DNA from: Megaleporinus macrocephalus
Lineage: Eukaryota > Chordata > Actinopteri > Characiformes > Anostomidae
DNA: 64,000 bases
Assembly (NCBI GenBank): GCA_021613375.1
Contig: CM038716.1
Location: 5,229,184-5,293,183 of the forward strand
Reading direction: 5' to 3'
Part shown: positions 38,601-49,200 of the stretch, piece after piece
How positions within the stretch are numbered: position 1 is the first letter of the stretch
How the letters are laid out: the number at the start of each line of letters is the position of its first letter
The notes under the pieces: generated by a model
The model's input: the letters and a program-made list of their open reading frames with translations, nothing else
Told to the model about the DNA's origin: nothing
The model's database searches: none
Program-made: the position numbers and the translations under genes

Positions 38601-41600
38601 CTAATGGACTCTGAATCGATTCCTGTGATGCTCTTTTTCACTCAGCTTCCTAAGAAATCAATCCATGCCGCAAAACAAAGCAGCACAAATGCCAAGTAAA
38701 ACCAAAAAGAGCTCATAGCGCCAAGATTTTCAGTTCTGTTATTTGTTTTTAAAGCCATGCATGGCTGTAATCTAGAACCTGCATACCTCAGTGAAACTTT
38801 GTGACTTTATTGTTGCGACACGTGATCTTATATCAGCAGATTTTGGCCCTCTTCAAAAAACTTTCTTCTGTTTTCATGCTTATTCATTGTGAAACTCATT
38901 ACCTCTTACATTTAGTTTAGTAGGTATTGACTTATTTTGAAACTATACTGTTTACACCCCAATATATATAGTCCACATAACTAATATTTGATGTTCCGGT
39001 GCAGGTGTTTAACTCCTCCCTCTCTGAGCCAGTTCCTGAGGGATACGAGCATGTGACGGATATCGTTCCTCCATACAGCGCCTTCTCTGCACAGGGTCAA
39101 CCACAGGTTACCATACACTACCATACACTTACTGTTACACTACTGTACACACATTTAACATCACTGTTCATATATGGCATTTTAAAGTCATATAAAATAA
39201 TAAGTAAAACTGAAATATTTTAAATGCGTTTTGAACATTTCAAATGTAAATATTTAAACAATTTGAAAAAAGGATGCTAAACTTTTAGTGATTTATACTG
39301 AAGTTTTCACAATTGCAAAACTTTTGAAAATTGTTTCAAAACTTTTTACAAATCATTCAACAATTTAGATTGATTCTAAACTATTGAAAATGACTTAAAA
39401 ATCTGAAAATTGATTTTAAACTTTTGAAAATTATTCTAAATTTCTAAAAAAAATGATTTAAAATGTCAAAAAATTTTGCTTTTAAAAATATAATACCAAA
39501 CTTTTAGAATTTTAAACTTAATTTATCTGAAATATTTGAAACAGTAAATTCAGACAGTTGAATAGAGTGCACTATGCTGTGCTCGCTGTTCTCAGGGGGA
39601 TCTGGTGTATGTAAATTATGGCAGAACTGAAGATTTCTTCAAACTGGAGAGGGAAATGGGAATTAACTGCACTGGCAAAATCGTCATCGCCAGATACGGC
39701 AAGATATTCAGAGGAAACAAGGTGAGAAACGAAGATCCTAAACTTTAATCACATCACATACAACAGCTAACCAGTCAGAGGTTAAAACAAAGCAAATGGT
39801 TAGACAGTACTGTCGTGTGTGTTTAAGGTGAAGAACGCGATGTTAGCTGGAGCCAAAGGCATCGTGTTGTATTCAGACCCTGCGGATTACTGTGCTGAAG
39901 GTGTGGAACCCTACCCTGCTGGATGGAACCTGCCAGGAGGGGGCGCTCAACGAGGAAATGTCCTCAACCTGAACGGGGCAGGAGACCCTCTGACGCCTGG
40001 ATATCCCGCCAAAGGTAGAGGACGTAATGTGCACTGTTTATAACCTTGACTGATTTATATCATTTCATATCATTTCTTGATCAGAGGATCGATAGAAATG
40101 TTAAAGATCGCATTAATCAACGTTAACGATGTTTTTTTCTACTTTACATTTGTTTTTCTGGAGATTAAATGATCTCTGTTTTTCCATAGAGTACACATAC
40201 AGGTCCAGTCTGGAAGAAGGGGTAGGGCTACCCAAAATTCCTGTGCACCCTATTGGCTATCATGATGCTGTTCATCTGCTAAAGTGAGTTTTTAAAGTGA
40301 GATCTTTGTCATAGCCTTTTAAACCAACATTGAATTTACAACTGTAGTAAGTAGATTTAGATACAATTCATATCCAGCCTCAAGTTCTAATAATTATATC
40401 AATAATATTACCCACAATAATAAAGTTCTAATAAAATTAATTTCCAGTCTGACAACCTGTCAAATTAAATTATTAGAAAATGATTTAGAAAATAATGTAC
40501 TTTTTTACACTTGTGGAGGAAATTCTACAAGACCAGGCAGAGAGTAAGGTAAGGAGTAAGTTTAGCAGATATAACAGACACACACAAGAGAGCTGAGAGA
40601 GAGCAACTCTAACTCAAGCTGAGAACGCCTCAGCTGAAATACACTGTGTATGTGTGGATGAGGTGGTGGCGTAAGACTCTCTGTTACTTTGGTGTGACTA
40701 GGCAAGAACTGAGCTCTGCACATACATAGAACCAAAAACAACTGGTTTGGAGATGATCTTCTCTTAAATGGTAATTTATTGTTCTTCTTCTGTTACTGTG
40801 GCGGTTGGTCAGAGCTCTTATTATGTTCTGACATCTTGCTCAGCACTGCTAACACTTCTTCATTCTGCACACTAAGTGCAGTTCAAGCACACGGTCCTTC
40901 AGCAAACAGTCGAAACACAGGTCACATACACACACATTCATTTACTTAATATACATATCTTCACTGGCCAATGAAAAACATGCATCTCATGCATTTTAAT
41001 TTCTCTACACCATTTAACGCGACAGCTGCCTTTGACATTATGTACAGTTTACATGATAAATGGACCAATAGAAATGCTTCAAAATCACTTGGAAAAAAAT
41101 CTGGTTCTATTGACTTACATTGAAAGTAAGCCAGTTTTTGGCCTGTCCTGTAAAGTTTCTACTTACATATGGATATTTCAATGGGAGTCAATGGAACCAG
41201 ATTTTTTCCAAGCTATTTTGGAGCATTTCTATTGGTCCATTCAATTGATGTAGAAAAATAGAAATTGACAAAAATAGAGATACATATTTTTTATTGGACA
41301 GCGACGATATATACTACTATAGTATATAATATAGTATATACAGCATACTATAGTTTTACATCTACTTTGAATATTGTAAAATCCACAACCGTATATCTTT
41401 CATTTAGTCTGTATTTATATAATAATCATTTGATATTGCTGGTGGCTGTTAACACTGAGACAGGACTAAGGTCTGAATTTCTGTATGATGTAGGAATATG
41501 GGCGGAGCTTCTCCACCTCCTGATTGGAAAGGAGCTCTGAATGTGTCGTATCGAATCGGGCCTGGATTCACGGATGACTTCAAACTAAAGTGAGACATTG

Positions 41601-44600
41601 TTATTTACTACGTTACCCAGAGGCAGTAGAGGAATTTAGGTTTGACTTTAAAACTGTCTTTTCTGCTTTCAGTAAAGTGCGCATGAACATCTACACCTAC
41701 AACCAGGTGACCCGCATCTACAACGTCATCGGCAGGATCAGAGGAGCTCAGGAGCCAGGTACAGCACACCTATACCTGCAGTTACACTTTACCTGAATAT
41801 GACTGCTGTAGTATTTAAGGTGGAATCGGACAACTCATTTGTGTCATATGTGTATCATCATTTTGAACATCTCTACACAGTGTGTGTGTTTGTGTACGTG
41901 TTTGTGTTCAGACAGGTATGTAATTCTGGGAGGTCATCGTGACGCGTGGGTTTTTGGAGGGATTGACCCGGTAACTGGAGCAGCTGTAGTTCATGAGACC
42001 GTCAGAGCTGCAGGAATCCTAAAACAGAGAGGTACACAAATACAGACACAGTACAAAAGTATACACAAGTATTGCAACACATACATGCACACATAAACAT
42101 ACACACATGTACAAGTACATATACACCTCCCTACATATACCACTGTACATATACTACTGTATATATACCGCTCATACTCCTCTCTACATATACCACATTA
42201 CATACACCACTGTACATATACTGCTCATACGCCTCTCTACATATACCACATTACATATACCACTGTACATATACTGCTCATACACCTCTCTACATATACC
42301 ACATTACATACACCACAGTACATATACTGCTCATACACCTCTCTACATATACCACATTACATACACCACTGTACATATACTGCTCATACACCTCTCTACA
42401 TATACCACATTACATACACCACTGTACATATACTGCTCATACACCTCTCCTCATATACCACATTACATACACCACTGTACATATACTGCTCATACACCTC
42501 TCTACATATACCACATTACATATACCACTGTACATATACTGCTCATACACCTCTCCTCATATACCTCATTACATACACCACTGTACATATACTGCTCATA
42601 TACCTCTCTACATATACCACATTACATACACCACTGTACATATACTGCTCATACGCCTCTCTACATATACCACATTACATACACCACTGTACATATACTG
42701 CTCATACACCTCTCTACATATACCACATTACATACACCACTGTACATATACTGCTCATACACCTCTCTACATATACCACATTACATACACCACTGTACAT
42801 ATACTGCTCATACACCTCTCTACATATACCACATTACATATACCACTGTACATATACTGCTCATACACCTCTCTACATATACCACATTACATACACCACT
42901 GTACATATACTGCTTATACACCACTCTACATATACCACATTACATATACCACTGTACATAATACTGCTCATACACCTCTCCTCATATACCTCATTACATA
43001 CACCACTGTACATATACTGCTCATACACCTCTCTACATATACCACATTACATACACCACTGTACATATACTGCTCATACACCTCTCTACATATACCACAT
43101 TACATATACCACTGTACATATACTGCTCATACACCTCTCTACATATACCACATTACATACACCACAGTACATATACTGCTCATACACCTCTCCTCATATA
43201 CCACATTACATACACCACTGTACATATACTGCTCATACACCTCTCTACATATACCTCATTACATACACCACTGTACATATACTGCTCATACGCCTCTCTA
43301 CATATACCACATTACATACACCACTGTACATATACTGCTCATACACCTCTCTACATATACCACATTACATACACCACTGTACATATACTGCTCATACACC
43401 TCTCTACATATACCACATTACATATACCACTGTACACATACTGCTCATACACCTCTCCTCATATACCTCATTACATACACCACTGTACATATACTGCTCA
43501 TACACCTCTCTACATATACCACATTACATACACCACTGTACATATACTGCTCATACACCTCTCTACATATACCACATTACATATACCACTGTACATATAC
43601 TGCTCATACACCTCTCTACATATACCACATTACATACACCACTGTACATATACTGCTTATACACCACTCTACATATACCACATTACATATACCACTGTAC
43701 ATATACTGCTCATACACCTCTCCTCATATACCTCATTACATACACCACTGTACATATACTGCTCATACACCTCTCTACATATACCACATTACATACACCA
43801 CTGTACATATACTGCTCATACACCTCTCTACATATACCTCATTACATACACCACTGTACATATACTGCTCATACGCCTCTCTACATATACCACATTACAT
43901 ACACCACTGTACATATACTGCTCATACACCTCTCTACATATACCACATTACATACACCACTGTACATATACTGCTCATACACCTCTCTACATATACCACA
44001 TTACATATACCACTGTACACATACTGCTCATACACCTCTCCTCATATACCTCATTACATACACCACTGTACATATACTGCTCATACACCTCTCTACATAT
44101 ACCTCATTACATACACCACTGTACATATACTGCTCATACACCTCTCCTCATATACCACATTACATACACCACTGTACATATACTGCTCACACACCTCTCT
44201 ACATATACCACATTACATATACCACTGTACATATACTGCTCATACCACCCTCTCCTCATATACCTCATTACATACACCACTGTACATATACTGCTCATAT
44301 ACCTCTCTACATATACCACATTACATATACCACTGTACATATACTGCTCATACACCTCTCCTCATATACCTCATTACATATACCACTGTACATATACTGC
44401 TCATATACCTCTCTACATATACCACATTACATATACCACTGTACATATACTGCTCATACACCTCTCTACATATACCACATTACATATACCACTGTACATA
44501 TACTGCTCATACACCTCTCTACATATACCACATTACATATACCACTGTACATATACTGCTCATGCACCTCTCTACATATACCACATTACATATACCACAT

Positions 44601-46234
44601 TACATATACTGCTCATACACCTCTCTACATATACCACATTACATACACCACTGTACATATACTGCTCATATACCTCTCTACATATACCACATTACATACA
44701 CCACTGTACATATACTGCTCATATACCTCTCTACATATACCACATTACATATACCACTGTACATATACTGCTCATACACCTCTCCTCATATACCACATTA
44801 CATACACCACTGTACATATACTACTCATACACCTCTCCTCATATACCTCATTACATATACCACTGTACATATACTGCTCATACACCTCTCCTCATATACC
44901 ACATTACATACACCACTGTACATATACTACTCATACACCTCTCCTCATATACCTCATTACATATACCACTGTACATATACTGCCCATACACCTCTCTACA
45001 TATACCACATTACATACACCACTGTACATATACTGCTCATACACCTCTCTACATATACCACATTACATATACCACTGTACACATACTGCTCATACACCTC
45101 TCCTCATATACCTCATTACATACACCACTGTACATATACTACTCATACACCTCTCCTCATATACCTCATTACATATACCACTGTACATATACTGCTCATA
45201 CACCTCTCTACATATACCACATTACATACACCACTGTACATATACTGCTCATATACCTCTCTACATATACCACATTACATATACCACTGTACATATACTG
45301 CTCATACACCTCTCCTCATATACCTCATTACATATACCACTGTACATATACTGCTCATATACCTCTCTACATATACCACAGTACATATACCACTGTACAT
45401 ATACTGCTCATACACCTCTCCTCATATACCTCATTACATATACCACTGTACATATACTGCTCATACACCTCTCTACATATACCACATTACATATACCACT
45501 GTACATATACTGCTCATACACCTCTCCTCATGTACCTCATTACATATACCACTGTACATATACTGCTCATACACCTCTCCTCATATACCACATTACATAC
45601 ACCAGACTTATCATATGTACCGCCCTACATAACCTCATACCCATCATATAGCACTGCCATATTTTTAACAGAACTGATTTTCACTGAACTCTCAGGTTGG
45701 CGTCCAAGGCGCACTCTGATCTTCGCTAGTTGGGATGCTGAAGAGTTTGGACTACAGGGATCTACAGAATGGGCAGAGGTGAGAGAGAGAGAGAGAGAGA
45801 GAGAACACAATATAGAGACAAAAACAGAATAGAGAGCGCAAAAGATAGATAGAGAGAACAGAGACGGAGAGAAAAACTAGAAAAGAGTAAGAGAGAATAC
45901 AGATACAGAGAGAAAATACAGACATGACATAGAGACATTTATTGAATGTAAGAATAGAGAGACAGAGACAAAGAGCGAAACTGAATATAGCAAAAAACAG
46001 AACAGAGAAAAACAGATAGACAGAACAAAGAGGGAGAGACAAAATGAGATAAGCAAAATAAAAAGACATACAAGAGAATAAAATTAAGAGAACCGAGACA
46101 TAGAAAATAGACACAATAACAGAAACAGAGAAAAGGTAAGAATTGAGAGCAAGAAAGAGAGAGAGAGAGTGATTGAGAATGAATCACTGCACTGTTTTGG
46201 ATATACATGGATATACATATGTGTATGTATATAT

Positions 46235-46268
<34 letters not shown>

Positions 46269-49200
46269 GAAAATGCTGTAATGCTGCAGGAGAGAGCTGT
46301 TGCCTACATCAACGCTGACTCAGCCATTGAGGGTGAGACACACACAGACACACCTTTAGGTTCCCAGAGAGAGCAGTGTCTGTTTTACTGCTGGAGCTTT
46401 TGCTCGGTGGTCGTCTTTCTCACAGTGTAGTTAAAGCCGTCTGGGCAGCACAAACCACGTCAGCTCTGTGTTTGGTGAGGACACTGCATGAATGGAGAGA
46501 AAGTAACATTAACCCAGATAGAGAACACAGATTTGGGTTTCCTGGGGCATTAACAATGAATATCTCAGTATGTGAATTAGAATTACTCTATATATGCACT
46601 GACTTTCTCTGTGTGTAGGTATGTACACGTTGAGGGTGGATTGCACTCCATCTCTACATACACTGGTGTACGACATCACTAAACAAGTAAGTATGTAAAG
46701 TACGTATATCTGTATGGAAGACTAGGAGATGTGGGTGTACTAAACAAGCAGTGTAAGACTTCAGTGTAGGGGATGTTATAGTGCTCGGGTAATTCCACTA
46801 ATTTTATTACTGCTTTATTAAATAATGAATACAAATCAATTCAACATCTTCCACAATACTTTTATTTGCATTTATTATCTTATGTACAGGTCTCACCTGC
46901 ATACAGGGTCCAGGAAATGTGCTGATTAACAAACGCTGCAACTAAATACCTAGTAGTTAATGTGTCTCATTACAATTGTTTGATTTTTAAAGAACTGTTT
47001 TGGTGCTTCTTTTGAATAAAGATTAAATTTTAGACTTTTTTTTTTAGAATTTAGTCCCAATCTGCTTCAAAAAGAATAGGAGGTATAATAAACACATAAA
47101 AGTGATCTACATGATTCTTGTTACTGATATAGGAACAGAATACGTTTGGGGATGTTTCTGATGAACCAGCGCTTTAATCAGTCACAGATTGTTGTAAACA
47201 GTTTAAAGCAGGTCGTTATATGTGTGCAGGTGAAGAGTCCAGAAGAAGGTGAAGAGGGGATCAGTCTGTATGAGAGCTGGCACAAACGGGACAACTGGAC
47301 TAAAAACCGGGATGCTCCGCGGTAAGACAACTGCATTATGGGTTACTAAATACAAAAGTGAGGGGGGTGAAGCTAAACTGCTGTAGGCTGAATGGGTGTG
47401 GCTTAACTGATGTAGGCTAAATGGGTGGAGGTAAACTGCTGTAGGCTGAATGGGTGGAGCTAAACTACTGTAGGCTGAATGGGTGGAGCTAAACTACTGT
47501 AGGCTGAATGGGAGGGGCTAAACTGCTGTAGGCTAAATGGGTGGAGGTAAACTGCTGTAGGATGAATGGGCAGGGCTAAACTGTTGTAGGCTGAATGGGT
47601 GTGGCTTAACTGCTATAAGCTAAATGGGTGGAGCTAACTGAATGTGTGGAGATAAACTGCTATAGGCTGAATGGGTGGGGCTAAACTGCTGCAGACTAAA
47701 TGGGTGGAGCTAAACTGCTATAGGCTGAATGGGCAGGGCTAAACTGCTGTAGGCTGAATGGGTGGGGCTAAACTGCTATAGGGTGAAGGGGTGGAGCTAA
47801 ACTGCTGTAGACTGAATGGGTGGGGCTAAACTGCTGTAGGCTGAATGGGTGGGGCTAGACTGCTATAGGGTGAATGGGTGGAGCTAACTGAATATTTGGA
47901 GATAAACTGCTGTAGGCTGAATGGGTGGGGCTAAACTGCTGTTGGCTAAATGGGTGGGGCTAGACTGCTATAGGGTCAATGGGCGGAGCTAACTGAATGG
48001 GTGGGGCTAAACTGCTGTAGGCTGAAAAGGTGGAGCTAAACTGCTGTAGGCTGAATGGGTGGGGCTAAACTGCTGTAGGCTGGATGTGTGGGGCTAAACT
48101 GCTGTAGGCTGAATGTGTGGGGCTAAACTGCTGTAGGCTGAATGGGTGGAGCTAAACTGCTATAGGCTGAATGGGTGGGGCTAAACTGCTGTAGGCTGAA
48201 TGTGTGGGGCTAAACTGCTGTAGGCTGAATGTGTGGAGCTAAACTGCTGTAGGCTGAATGTGTGGGGCTAAACTGCTGTAGGCTGAATGTGTGGGGCTAA
48301 ACTGCTGTAGGCTGAATGGATGGAGTTAAACTGCTGTAGGCTGAATGGGTGGAGCTAAACTGCTGTAGGCTGAATGTGTGGGGCTAAACTGCTGTAGGCT
48401 GAATGGATGGAGTTAAACTGCTGTAGGCTGAAAAGGTGGAGCTAAACTGCTGTAGGCTGAATGGGTGGGGCTAAACTGCTGTAGGCTGAATGTGTGGGGC
48501 TAAACTGCTGTAGGCTGAATGTGTGGGGCTAAACTGCTGTAGGCTGAATGTGTGGAGCTAAACTGCTGTAGGCTGAATGTGTGGGGCTAAACTGCTGTAG
48601 GCTGAATGTGTGGAGCTAAACTGCTGTAGGCTGAATGTGTGGGGCTAAACTGCTGTAGGATGAATGTGTGGGGCTAAACTGCTGTAGGCTGAATGTGTGG
48701 GGCTAAACTGCTGTAGGCTGAATGTGTGGAGCTAAACTGCTGTAGGCTGAATGTGTGGAGCTAAACTGCTGTAGGCTGAATGTGTGGGGCTAAACTGCTC
48801 TAAGCTGAATGGGTGGGGCTAAACTGCTGTAGGCTGAATGGGTGGAGCTAAACTGCTATAGGCTGAATGGGTGGGGCTAAACTGCTGTAGGCTGAATGTG
48901 TGGGGCTAAACTGCTGTAGGCTGAATGTGTGGGGCTAAATTGCTGTAGGCTGAATGTGTGGGGCTAAACTGCTGTAGGCTGAATGTGTGGGGCTAAACTG
49001 CTGTAGGCTGAATGGGTGGAGCTAAACTGCTGTAGGCTGAATGTGTGGAGCTAAACTGCTGTAGGCTGAATGTGTGGGGCTAAACTGCTGTAGGCTGAAT
49101 GTGTGGAGCTAAACTGCTGTAGGCTGAATGTGTGGGGCTAAACTGCTGTAGGCTGAATGTGTGGGGCTAAACTGCTGTAGGATGAATGTGTGGGGCTAAA

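Noticed and set aside
42072..45632. Very long open frame as a protein-coding gene
   Set aside because: It is the 53-bp array read through; the unit is stop-free in three frames, and true naalad2 exons flank it with matching phases.
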